Source: Desulforamulus ferrireducens (GTDB lineage: Bacteria > Bacillota > Desulfotomaculia > Desulfotomaculales > Desulfotomaculaceae). From it: 64,000 bases of DNA. The notes under the pieces are model-generated. The model was not told the DNA's origin. It worked only from the letters and a program-made list of their open reading frames with translations, and did not search any database. Location of the stretch: contig NZ_CP019698.1 in assembly GCF_002005145.1 (NCBI RefSeq), positions 1,736,001-1,800,000 of the forward strand, read 5' to 3'. Made by a program: the position numbers and the translations under genes. Shown piece after piece: positions 7,831 to 15,959 of the stretch (the stretch's first letter is position 1; each line of letters opens with the position of its first letter).

Positions 7831-9381
7831 CTAAAACTTTTTTATAATAATTTGTTTAATGGGTCGAAAATCATCCCGGTGTATACTGCCCAGTAAGAAC
7901 AAAAATACAAGATAAACCAAGCAGCCTGCGGTTAAAGCTACCAACAAAGTGAGCAGGGGAGAAATGGGCAGTAAAATAAGTTTAATGTGCCACACCACCA
8001 CAGCCATGCCAACGGCAGCCAAACAAGGTTTAAATATATCATGGGAAAAATGAATACGGTAACCAATTAATTGTTGTAAATCTAAGTAATTTAAAAAAGC
8101 CATGATCATATAACAAAGAACCTGGGCGATTACCGCACCGGTAATACCAAGTCCAGGTATTACTGTGAGGTAGTAGATGCCTAATATCTTAACAATCGAG
8201 GCAATGACCAAATTTTTAAAGGGTTTTACAGCATAACCCAATCCCTGTAAAATTCCTGTGGTGGTTTGTTGAAAATACAAGAATGGACCGCCAATGGCCA
8301 GAGCTGCCAGGATGGGACCAGCTTTGGGATACCCGAACAGTACTCCGCACATTTCCGTAGGTAAGAGGGCAAAGGCTACGGTACAGGGAAGTCCGGCGCA
8401 GATGGTAATACGCAGGGCCTTGGAGGTTCGGGACAACACCAGATGATGATTTTGCAAAGCCAGGGCATCAGAGATAGCAGGAATTAATGCAGTGGCCAGG
8501 GCTGCGGTAATCATGGTGGGAGTAAAAAGCAGAGTATCTGCCACTCCCACCAGCAATCCAAAAATAGAAGTAGCTTCTGTCATGGTCATACCGGCTTCCC
8601 GTAGTCGCATAGGAAGCAATACTGCCTCCACAGACATGAGAAAAGTACTGGTAAAACGGGTCATGGTGACAGGTATACCTAAGCCAAAAATTCTTCTAAA
8701 GGTTTGGGGTAAAGGCTCCTGGGGCATTACCTTACCACTGGGTTGTTTTTGGCGATTAACTAAGTACAAATAAATCATAGTCAGACAGCCCACGAATTCT
8801 CCAATAACTACACCTAAGGATGCCCCCAGGGCTGCATATTCAACACCCCTGGGCAGGAGGAGATAGGCTATGGCTAAACCCGAAGCCACACGCACCATTT
8901 GTTCGATGATCTGAGTCACAGCAGTGGGTGTCATTTGCTGCAGGCCTTGAAAATAACCACGAAAGGCTGAACAAATAGCTACTACGATAATACCTGGTAT
9001 TAGACAAAGGAAAATATAATAAACCTTGGGGTTGGGAAAAACATATTTCATTAACAGAGGAGAGGCCAGTAACAATACCACTGTAAAGAACACACTGAGA
9101 GCTATTAACAAAATTAATGAAAGCTTAAAAATTCTGTTAGCCCCACGAATATTATGCCGCGCCACTTCCTCGGCCACCAGCTTGGCTATAGCCACGGGAA
9201 TACCCATGGTGGCTAATACCAACACCATGACATAGAAAGGGAAAACCATATTAAAGAGACCAATACCCTCAGGTTTAATCAAGCGAACTATAATCATTTG
9301 ATAGGAAAAACCAATTATTCTGTTAATAAAGCTTGCCACCAGTAAAATTAGCGCGCCCGTGATAAATGATTGTCGAGACAT
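7831..9381 (-). CDS. spoVB: Stage V sporulation protein B (MOP/MATE-type flippase)
   Basis: Membrane protein of the polysaccharide/lipid flippase superfamily required for spore cortex formation. 516 residues with about 14 hydrophobic segments spread along the chain; the N-terminus (SFITGALILLVASFINRIIG then IGLFNMVFPFYVM) matches SpoVB. I choose ATG 9381: the SD AAAGGA is 8 bases away, while the ATG at 9387 would leave only two bases. A generic oligosaccharide flippase annotation is the alternative, but the neighbouring SASP-like gene supports the sporulation role. Confidence 0.85.
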   Translation of the reverse strand: MSRQSFITGALILLVASFINRIIGFSYQMIIVRLIKPEGIGLFNMVFPFYVMVLVLATMGIPVAIAKLVAEEVARHNIRGANRIFKLSLILLIALSVFFTVVLLLASPLLMKYVFPNPKVYYIFLCLIPGIIVVAICSAFRGYFQGLQQMTPTAVTQIIEQMVRVASGLAIAYLLLPRGVEYAALGASLGVVIGEFVGCLTMIYLYLVNRQKQPSGKVMPQEPLPQTFRRIFGLGIPVTMTRFTSTFLMSVEAVLLPMRLREAGMTMTEATSIFGLLVGVADTLLFTPTMITAALATALIPAISDALALQNHHLVLSRTSKALRITICAGLPCTVAFALLPTEMCGVLFGYPKAGPILAALAIGGPFLYFQQTTTGILQGLGYAVKPFKNLVIASIVKILGIYYLTVIPGLGITGAVIAQVLCYMIMAFLNYLDLQQLIGYRIHFSHDIFKPCLAAVGMAVVVWHIKLILLPISPLLTLLVALTAGCLVYLVFLFLLGSIHRDDFRPIKQIIIKKF

Positions 9382-9578
9382 GTCCATTTTCCTTTCGCTC
9401 TGGCGTAGCCAGATAATCCACTATGCTATGTTTATGATAGTGGTGGACAGTGTATGAAAAAGCTGGTAACAAGGAGGGCACCGATGGTGGTAAAAAAATA
9501 TAGGCAATTTTCTCTAATTTAGAGGATTTAATTAGAATGTGTAGAAATGTTAACATAAATTTTATTTTTATAACCTTG

Positions 9579-9607
9579 ATTTAGGAGTAGCTATATCACT
9601 CCTAAAT
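9579..9607 (+). promoter_or_regulatory. Perfect inverted repeat upstream of the EF-G paralogue
   Basis: ATTTAGGAGT at 9579-9588 and its exact complement ACTCCTAAAT at 9598-9607, separated by 9 bases. No T-run follows, so it is not a terminator; a TATAAT box overlaps downstream at 9619-9624 without a clear -35 element. It may be a repressor operator or an mRNA hairpin in the 5' leader. The rest of the 9388-9671 spacer shows nothing I can name. Confidence 0.4.
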
Positions 9608-9671
9608 ACGGTTAGAAGTATAATTTCTGGTAATACTGGTAAGACCAATATTAACAAAGGAGGCCTGAACT

Positions 9672-11684
9672 TTGAAAAATTACCAATCAAACCAACTACG
9701 CAATGTGGCAGTGGTGGCGCACGGCGGTTCCGGCAAGACTTCTCTAGTAGAAGCAATGCTCTTTAACACAGGTATTCTCTCCCGCATGGGTAGAGTGGAA
9801 GATGGTACAACCACTTCTGACTACCATCCTGAGGAGACCGCACGTAAAATGACTATTCACACCAGCCTGGTGCCGGTTGAATGGAATAATACAAAGATCA
9901 ATTTATTAGATACCCCAGGTTTCTCCGACTTTATTGGTGAAGTAAAAGGATCTCTGCGTGTTGCTGATGGTGCCGCATTTGTTGTTTCAGCCGTTGATGG
10001 TGTACAGGTGCAGCACGAAGTAATTTGGGACATGGCCGAAGAAATGCCCAAAGTAGTAATTATTAACAAAATGGATCGTGAAAATGCGAACTTTGACAAA
10101 GTTTTAGATGATCTAAAAGCTAAGTTCAGCGGCAACTTTGTACCTATTCAATTACCCATCGGATCCTTTACTGACTTTAGCGGTGTCGTCTCTGTCATTG
10201 ACAAGAAAGCCTATAGCGGCGAAGGTAAAGGTAAGGAGATCCCTGTACCAGAAGACTTGATGGATTACATCGAAACCTATCGTGAAGCCCTGGTAGAAGC
10301 GGCTGCCGAAGGTGATGACGACCTGACCATGAAATACTTGGAAGGGGAAGAATTAACACCGGAAGAAATTAAGGACGGTTTCCAAAAGTCCTTGGCTATG
10401 GGCAAGGTAGTACCTGTATTAGCTTGTAGTGCTGTGAAAAACATTGGGGTAGCTCAAGTTCTGGATTTCCTGGCAGCTTATTTCCCAGCTCCCAAGGTAG
10501 AAGAAGGTCCTGTAGCCGCCCTGGTATTTAAGACCATTGCTGACCCCTATGTTGGCAAAATGAACTTTATTCGCGTATATCGTGGACAATTGAAAAGTGA
10601 TTCAGCCATTGTCAACGTTTCTAAACAAAAACCAGAAAAAATTGGTCAAATTCTCTATGTACGCGGTAAAACAACCCAGCAAACCGATGTTGTTCCCTGT
10701 GGTGATTTAGCTGTCCTGGTTAAACTGCAGGATACCAGTACCAATAATACCCTGGCTGATAAAGATAAACCCATTGAGTTGGATCCCATTGATTTCCCCG
10801 TTCCTACCTTAACCATTGCTGTGGCACCCAAGAGTAAAAACGACGAAGACAAGCTTGGCGACGCTTTATATAAACTGACCGATGAAGACCCCACCATTAA
10901 GGTTCAGAAAAATACCGAAACCAAACAAACTCTGTTGATTACCATGGGTGAAGCCCAAACACAAATTATGGTGGACCGCTTGAAGAAGAGATACGGCGTA
11001 GACGTAACACTGGAAGAAGCAAAAGTTCCTTACCGTGAAACCATTCGTAAGAAAGTGGAAGTGGAAGGTAAGCATAAGAAGCAATCCGGTGGACGTGGAC
11101 AATATGGCCATACCTGGATTCGCTTTGAGCCCTGCGATGAACACTTTATCTTTGCTGAAGAAGTATTCGGCGGTGCTGTACCGAAAAACTTCTTCCCAGC
11201 GGTTGAAAAGGGTCTGCGGGAAGCCATGGAAGAGGGCGTACTGGCAGGTTTCCCTGTCACCGGTATTAAGGCAACCCTTTACGATGGTTCCTACCACCCG
11301 GTGGATTCTTCTGAAATGGCCTTTAAGATTGCAGCCCACCTGGCCTTTAAAAAGGGTTGCGAACAAGCCAGTCCTGTTCTCTTAGAGCCCATTCAAAACG
11401 TTGAAGTAACTGTACCCGAGCAGTTCATGGGTGATATTATTAGCGATTTTAACACCAAACGTGGTCGTGTGCTGGGTACCGAGAGTATTGGTAAGTTGGT
11501 AAAAGTTCGTGCTCAGGTGCCATTATCTGAAATGTACCGTTATGCCATTGATCTGAAGTCCATGACTCAAGGTCGCGGTTCCTTCACTATGGAATTCTAT
11601 AACTATGAAGAATTCTCTGGCCGTGAAGCAGAAATGGTTATTAAAAAGGCACGGGAAGAAAAAGAAGCAGCCAAAGAAAAATAA
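9672..11684 (+). CDS. Elongation factor G-like GTPase (EF-G paralogue)
   Basis: Translational GTPase with the full EF-G domain order in 670 residues, slightly shorter than canonical FusA (about 690-700). P-loop AHGGSGKTS at about 16-24 carries Ser/Gly changes relative to the AHIDAGKTT of FusA. Switch II is DTPGFSDF and the G4 motif is NKMD. Domain IV begins near the PYRETIRKKVEVEGKHKKQS segment, and the C-terminus has the EF-G domain V (QAQVPLSEMYRYAIDLKSMT). The P-loop and missing str-operon context point to the EF-G-2/'EF-G-like' lineage, whose role differs from bulk translocation. Start TTG with AAAGGAGG 9 bases upstream. Confidence 0.85.
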   Translation: MKNYQSNQLRNVAVVAHGGSGKTSLVEAMLFNTGILSRMGRVEDGTTTSDYHPEETARKMTIHTSLVPVEWNNTKINLLDTPGFSDFIGEVKGSLRVADGAAFVVSAVDGVQVQHEVIWDMAEEMPKVVIINKMDRENANFDKVLDDLKAKFSGNFVPIQLPIGSFTDFSGVVSVIDKKAYSGEGKGKEIPVPEDLMDYIETYREALVEAAAEGDDDLTMKYLEGEELTPEEIKDGFQKSLAMGKVVPVLACSAVKNIGVAQVLDFLAAYFPAPKVEEGPVAALVFKTIADPYVGKMNFIRVYRGQLKSDSAIVNVSKQKPEKIGQILYVRGKTTQQTDVVPCGDLAVLVKLQDTSTNNTLADKDKPIELDPIDFPVPTLTIAVAPKSKNDEDKLGDALYKLTDEDPTIKVQKNTETKQTLLITMGEAQTQIMVDRLKKRYGVDVTLEEAKVPYRETIRKKVEVEGKHKKQSGGRGQYGHTWIRFEPCDEHFIFAEEVFGGAVPKNFFPAVEKGLREAMEEGVLAGFPVTGIKATLYDGSYHPVDSSEMAFKIAAHLAFKKGCEQASPVLLEPIQNVEVTVPEQFMGDIISDFNTKRGRVLGTESIGKLVKVRAQVPLSEMYRYAIDLKSMTQGRGSFTMEFYNYEEFSGREAEMVIKKAREEKEAAKEK

Positions 11685-11695
11685 AATTGCCTATA

Positions 11696-13583
11696 ATTGA
11701 GTAGGAGGGAGCGATTAACTCCCGTCCTCTCACACCACCGTACGTACCGTTCGGTATACGGCGGTTCATGTTGTGGAACGAAGTTCGTTGTATCTTTCAA
11801 CTAAACTTTTAAGCCCTTGTTCTTGCCAAAAGGCGAGACCGAGGGCTTTGTTTACTTGTGGCGTGTTTGATAATCTCCAGTATCCCTTACGTGACCCGCT
11901 TATCAGCATTGCCCATTCTGGCGGTATTCCCAGCGCTACTAATTTCTTTCTTTTGGTCTTTGGTTTCTTCCATTGTTTTAAGTAGCACATTCGTAGTCGC
12001 CGTCTTAGCCATTCATCAAGGGATTGAAATACGCTTCTCGTATCAGCTAACCTGTAGTAGCCAATCCACCCGACTATATAGGTGTTGATTGCCTTGATTC
12101 TTTTGTTCATTGACTGGCTTTTGCTTCGGTTGGTTAGCTCCCGTATTTTGTCCATGAATCGCTTTTTCGTCTTTGGGGCTATTCTGATTTTGGGTTCTTT
12201 GTCCCACGTAAATGAAAATCCTAGAAATTTCCTCTTCCACGGCCTGTCTACTGCACTCTTTTGCATATTGACTTTAAGTTTTAGTCTCTCTTCTACAAAC
12301 TTTTTGACACTCGCCATGACTCTTTCCCCGGCTCTTCGGCTCTTTACGTAAATGTTGCAGTCATCTGCATATCTGACGAATCTGTGCCCTCTCCTGCAGA
12401 GTTCTAAGTCCAGTTCATTCAGCATGATGTTGGCTAAAAGTGGGCTCAACGGGCCTCCTTGAGGGGTTCCTTCTCCGGTTGCTATGCAGCATCCGTTTAC
12501 CATTACCCCGGCTTGGAGGTATCTCCGAATGAGCAGTAACACCCTTTTGTCTTGGATTCTTCTGGCCACCTTTGACATAAGTATGTCGTGGTTGACCTTG
12601 TCGAAGAATTTCTCCAAGTCCATGTCCACTACCCACCGGTATCCTTCCTTGATGTATTCTCTTGCCAGTTCTACTGCCGAATGTGCTCTTTTGTGGGGCC
12701 GAAAGCCGAAGCTAAATGGGACAAAGGTTGGTTCAAAGATGTCGTTCATTTTCTGTAGAAGGGCCTGTTGGATTAGGCGGTCTATTACCGTTGGTATTCC
12801 CAACAACCTTGTTCCTCCGTCTGGTTTCGGGATTTCGACTCGACGTACTGGTTTTGGTTGGTAGGTTCCTTTTAGGAGTTGTTCTCTAATTACGGGCCAC
12901 TGGTCTTTGAGGAATGGACGAAGGGATTCTATCGTCATTCCATCTATTCCAGCTGCTCCTTTGTTAGCCTCCACCCGGTATAGCGCATATAGCATATTGT
13001 CCCTTGCTACCACCCGTTCCATCAGGTTGTTACAACTTTCTTCGCGGGTCGTTTCTTTGGTTCGTGCCGGTGATAAACTCGGCCCTCCTCCAGTCCCCTG
13101 CGTATTCACCGCTTCCTCCTGAAGGTAGTTCCCTTTTGGGATTTTCTGCTGTCTTTGCTTACCTCTCGAACTCCCCATGAACTTCCCTCACAATCATGTT
13201 CAGCCCTTCCCTGCTCAGACGTCTCTTTGCAGGTACTATGGCCTCTGCTGACTCCTGCCGGTTCAGTCATACATCTCTGCATGGGTTACCAATTTAATTG
13301 GCGTTTCCGGCAGGCCTCCCCGGGTAAGAACGTTATCTTTCCCTCCATCTACCCGCTCCATTTACTCTCGACAGCCTTTGGTAGCAAGGACTTTATCTTG
13401 CTTTGCAGATTCATCCAACTGTCGCTAGCCTCACCTGGAGTTCGTGGTCCTCGGGCCAGAGGTTTGCCGCCGACTTCCTTCAGATTCTACCTCGCGATAG
13501 ACACCCTTGTCTTAAGCTATGGCTACTGCTACCTTCGCCATTCGGGACTTTCACCCTATAGATAACGCCCATGCCAGGCGCAC
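11696..13583 (-). mobile_element. Group II intron, copy 1 (class C-like), full length
   Basis: 1888 bp on the minus strand. The 5' end is GTGCGCCTGGCATGGGCG at 13583 and the 3' end CCTACTCAAT at 11696. Boundaries are fixed by comparing four copies in the window and by the exact restoration of the hdrA frame at copy 3. The domain V hairpin (about 11715-11765) contains a CGC triad, the RT lies in domain IV, and the 5' exon ends CTCTTT directly after a terminator hairpin: all marks of bacterial class C introns. It sits 11 bases behind the EF-G stop, antisense to it. Confidence 0.92.
11766..13178 (-). CDS. ltrA: Group II intron reverse transcriptase/maturase (copy 1)
   Basis: 470 residues. RT motifs in order: IPKPDGGTRLLGIPTVIDRL, FGFRPHKRAHSAV, DLEKFFDKVNHD, GTPQGGPLSPLLANIML, the catalytic FVRYADD, KFLGF. 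A maturase (X) domain follows (IKAINTYIVGWIGYYRLADT) and the protein ends soon after, with no HNH endonuclease domain, as in class C introns that prime without second-strand cleavage. The ATG is preceded by GAGGGAAG. Intact, so it may also act in trans on copy 2. Confidence 0.95.
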   Translation of the reverse strand: MGSSRGKQRQQKIPKGNYLQEEAVNTQGTGGGPSLSPARTKETTREESCNNLMERVVARDNMLYALYRVEANKGAAGIDGMTIESLRPFLKDQWPVIREQLLKGTYQPKPVRRVEIPKPDGGTRLLGIPTVIDRLIQQALLQKMNDIFEPTFVPFSFGFRPHKRAHSAVELAREYIKEGYRWVVDMDLEKFFDKVNHDILMSKVARRIQDKRVLLLIRRYLQAGVMVNGCCIATGEGTPQGGPLSPLLANIMLNELDLELCRRGHRFVRYADDCNIYVKSRRAGERVMASVKKFVEERLKLKVNMQKSAVDRPWKRKFLGFSFTWDKEPKIRIAPKTKKRFMDKIRELTNRSKSQSMNKRIKAINTYIVGWIGYYRLADTRSVFQSLDEWLRRRLRMCYLKQWKKPKTKRKKLVALGIPPEWAMLISGSRKGYWRLSNTPQVNKALGLAFWQEQGLKSLVERYNELRSTT

Positions 13584-13589
13584 AAAGAG

Positions 13590-13616
13590 AAACCAGAGGA
13601 CTTAAACCTCTGGTTT
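13590..13616. repeat. 27-bp palindromic direct repeat, left copy (former bidirectional terminator)
   Basis: AAACCAGAGG and CCTCTGGTTT arms around a short centre; the identical 27 bp recur at 15224-15250, so they flank the IS1182-like element as direct repeats. The palindrome was the terminator shared by the EF-G gene and the convergent 58-residue gene. Intron copy 1 inserted on its outer side (5' exon CTCTTT). Confidence 0.8.
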
Positions 13617-15223
13617 CAGAGTGTCGACAAAGTCAGTGTCGATACTCTTTTTATTTACACTATGCCCCAAACATAACCATTTATGGTAAAATATATATAT
13701 CAGTTTGTTGGTTTGTGGGGGCGATATAAAGTGCTGAGAAAAAAAGACCGGACTATCATTAATCAGGTTGAATTCGTTAGTATTGATCCATTGGTTCCTG
13801 ATAATCACTTACTTCGTGCGGTAGAAGCTAGTATAGATTTTAACTTTATTTATGATGAAGTCAAAGAATTATACAGCGACAATACCGGAAGGCCTAGCAT
13901 TGATCCAGTAGTACTGATTAAATTGATCATGTTACAAGCTTTGTATGGAATTAGGTCTATGCGTCAAACCATTCAAGAGGTAGAAGTCAACATTGCCTAC
14001 CGTTGGTTTCTTGGCTATAGTCTGGGTGAAAAAATACCCCACTTTTCAACCTTTGGAAAAAACTATGAAAGACGGTTTAAGAAAAGTGATTTGTTTGAGA
14101 AAGTCTTTGAAAAGGTACTGATGGAAGCTATTCAATGTGGTTTTGTCAAAACAGATGCCGTATTTATCGATGCAACCCACGTAAAGGCCAGTGCTAATAA
14201 GAATAAGCACGTTAAAAAAATGGTTAAGCACCGAGTACATAAATATAAACGTAATCTATTTGTAGAGATAAATGCTGATCGTGAAGAGCACGGGAAGAAA
14301 CCCTTTAGAGATGATGATGACGACGATAACAAAGGAGACGGCAATGCGTCTTCTACCCCGACTGAGACCAGAGAAGTTACGGTGAGTAAAACAGATCCTG
14401 AATGTGGAATGTTCCACAAGGGTGAAAAAGAGCGATGTTTTGCCTATATGGCTTCAGTAGCCTGTGATAAAAACAACTTTATTCTTGGAGTAGAAACTGC
14501 CCCTGGAAATATCCATGATAGTCAAGTATTCACCGATATATTTGGAAAAGTAAACAAACAATTTCCAAAAATCCAAGCAGTTGTGGTTGATGCTGGTTAC
14601 AAGACCCCAGGTGTTTGTAGAGAGATCATCAAAGCAGGAAAACTTCCTATTATGCCCTACAAGAGACCCATGACTAAAAAGGGCTACTTTAAAAAATCCG
14701 AGTATGTTTACGATGAATATTACGATTGCTATATTTGCCCTCAGGATCAAATCTTAAAGTATAGTACAACTAACCGAGAAGGATATCGGGAATACAAAAG
14801 TGATCCCAAAATATGCATTAACTGCCCAAAGAGAATGGAATGTACCCAAAGCAAGAATTACACAAAGGTTGTAACCAGGCATATTTGGGAACCATATCGA
14901 GAAATTGCCGAGCATCTACGGTATACTAAGCAGGGAAAGGACTTATACAAAAAGCGGAGTGAAACCATAGAGCGAGTATTTGCCGATGCCAAAGAGAAAC
15001 ATGGCATGAGGTACACTCACTACCGAGGCTTGAGGAAAGTGCAAAACTACCTGACGCTTCTTTTTGCATGCATGAATTTAAAGAAAATAGCGATGTGGAA
15101 GAAAAGATTAGGAATGTTGCCACCGGCACGTTCTATTTTCTTTACGATTAGTAATATTTTTCAATTTAAATGGAAACGCCACTTTAAGTCTTTCGGCTTA
15201 AAGTGGCGTTTGTCTTCAGTCTG
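13617..15223 (+). mobile_element. IS1182-like insertion sequence
   Basis: 1607 bp with weak terminal inverted repeats (CAGAGTGTCGAC versus CAGACTGAAGAC from the other end) between two identical 27-bp palindromes. IS1182-family members are known for variable and long direct repeats. One transposase gene fills the element. A 15-bp stem (AAACGCCACTTTAAG at 15174 with its complement at 15197) covers the right end and may insulate the element from outside transcription. Confidence 0.8.
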
Positions 15224-15224
15224 A
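13731..15224 (+). CDS. IS1182-family-type DDE transposase
   Basis: About 497 residues from GTG 13731 (starting MLRKKDRTIINQVEF); an ATG at 13683 would add 16 residues but has no SD and a poor family match. N-terminal DUF772-type region (VKELYSDNTGRPSIDPVVLI), DDE core with FIDATHVKA (first Asp), VVVDAGYKT (second Asp) and SETIERVFADAKEKHGMRY (Glu). The acidic stretch DDDDDD in the middle is unusual but common in insert loops. The last base of the stop codon belongs to the flanking direct repeat. Confidence 0.85.
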   Translation: MLRKKDRTIINQVEFVSIDPLVPDNHLLRAVEASIDFNFIYDEVKELYSDNTGRPSIDPVVLIKLIMLQALYGIRSMRQTIQEVEVNIAYRWFLGYSLGEKIPHFSTFGKNYERRFKKSDLFEKVFEKVLMEAIQCGFVKTDAVFIDATHVKASANKNKHVKKMVKHRVHKYKRNLFVEINADREEHGKKPFRDDDDDDNKGDGNASSTPTETREVTVSKTDPECGMFHKGEKERCFAYMASVACDKNNFILGVETAPGNIHDSQVFTDIFGKVNKQFPKIQAVVVDAGYKTPGVCREIIKAGKLPIMPYKRPMTKKGYFKKSEYVYDEYYDCYICPQDQILKYSTTNREGYREYKSDPKICINCPKRMECTQSKNYTKVVTRHIWEPYREIAEHLRYTKQGKDLYKKRSETIERVFADAKEKHGMRYTHYRGLRKVQNYLTLLFACMNLKKIAMWKKRLGMLPPARSIFFTISNIFQFKWKRHFKSFGLKWRLSSV

Positions 15225-15250
15225 AACCAGAGGACTTAAACCTCTGGTTT
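15224..15250. repeat. 27-bp palindromic direct repeat, right copy
   Basis: Identical to 13590-13616. It supplies the TGA stop of the transposase (its first A) and contains the TAA stop of the 58-residue gene on the minus strand. On the minus strand it is followed by no long T-run, but on the plus strand by TCTCTTTAT. Confidence 0.8.
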
Positions 15251-15412
15251 CTCTTTATGGTTACGGGCAAACCTGGACAATTCTGCTTCCTTTTCGCAGT
15301 AGGTCCATTCCTCCGGTGCAATTAAACCTTTCCTTTTAGCATTTATATTGGGTTGCAGTTCAGCAGCAGTTTCCATAGAATTTTTAGGGTCATAATATAT
15401 AAATTTACCCAT
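15236..15412 (-). CDS. Hypothetical 58-residue protein next to tlp
   Basis: Starts MGKFIYYDPKNSMETAAELQ and ends RFARNHKEKPEV, with its stop inside the palindromic repeat. It begins 10 bases after the tlp stop, overlapping nothing, with a GGGTGATT stretch as a weak SD, so it is probably expressed with tlp. I do not recognise a family; the composition is hydrophilic, with no membrane segment. Proximity to tlp suggests but does not prove a spore role. Confidence 0.5.
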   Translation of the reverse strand: MGKFIYYDPKNSMETAAELQPNINAKRKGLIAPEEWTYCEKEAELSRFARNHKEKPEV

Positions 15413-15422
15413 TTAATCACCC

Positions 15423-15638
15423 TTAATGTTGATCGGCGTACTCATCTTTTATTTCTTGCCTAAAACCTCTGATACTTTCTTCGCGTCTTTTATTTTTCGC
15501 TATAATGGCTTGTCTTTGTTCTTCACTTAAAGAAGTATTTTCTAAAGTCTCATGGGCCTCTTCTAAATTTTCTATGGTATTTTGCACCATTTCTTGTAGC
15601 TTTTCAACATTATCGCTTCTATCATCAGGTTTAGCCAA
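15423..15638 (-). CDS. tlp: Small acid-soluble spore protein Tlp
   Basis: 71 residues matching the Tlp family: [20 protein letters not shown] near the N-terminus, then a glutamate-rich helix with [19 protein letters not shown]. Tlp is a minor spore core protein of Firmicutes. Start TTG with AAAGGAGG 8 bases upstream. It confirms that the organism makes endospores. Convergent with the mobile elements and divergent from the tRNA. Confidence 0.88.
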   Translation of the reverse strand: MAKPDDRSDNVEKLQEMVQNTIENLEEAHETLENTSLSEEQRQAIIAKNKRREESIRGFRQEIKDEYADQH

Positions 15639-15777
15639 GGTTTATTCCTCCTTTATTAATATTAATAAAACTTCATAGCTAGTGTTATCTAATAAGAAAA
15701 TTTTATTCCTGGTTACTGGAGTATAATAAAAGCAAACATACAACAAAAGGACCTGTCTAAAATTCTTATCTTTTATG

Positions 15778-15806
15778 TTGACTAACCATTGGTATTTTGA
15801 TATACT
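15778..15806 (+). promoter_or_regulatory. Sigma-A-type promoter of tRNA-Trp
   Basis: TTGACT (15778-15783), 17-base spacer, TATACT (15801-15806). The tRNA starts 33 bases after the -10 box. Confidence 0.75.
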
Positions 15807-15839
15807 TACTCTTGCCGCAGGAATTAACAATTAAATTAC

Positions 15840-15915
15840 GGGGGTATAGCTCAAGTGGTAGAGTAGCGGTCTCCAAAACCGTTGGTTCTGGGTTCGAGTC
15901 CTAGTGCCCCCGCCA
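15840..15915 (+). tRNA. tRNA-Trp (anticodon CCA)
   Basis: 76 bases with the acceptor stem GGGGGTA / TGCCCCC, D-loop AGCTCAAGTGGTAGAGTA, anticodon loop CTCCAAA with CCA, T-arm GGTTCGAGTCC, discriminator G and an encoded CCA end. It stands alone between its promoter and an intrinsic terminator. Confidence 0.95.
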
Positions 15916-15918
15916 GTG

Positions 15919-15955
15919 AAAAAGCAGGAATGCTGATTAGCAATTCCTGCTTTTT
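15919..15955 (+). terminator. Intrinsic terminator of tRNA-Trp
   Basis: AAAAAGCAGGAAT and ATTCCTGCTTTTT pair around an 11-base loop. Group II intron copy 2 starts 5 bases later, after CTTT. Confidence 0.85.
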
Positions 15956-15959
15956 CTTT

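Noticed and set aside
13155-13565. 136-residue frames on the strand opposite the intron 5' regions (also near 43987, 53015)
   Set aside because: They are reverse translations of intron domains I-III, repeated only because the introns are.
15642-15830. 62-codon minus-strand frame upstream of tlp
   Set aside because: A+T-rich, overlaps the tRNA promoter on the other strand, and lacks family features.
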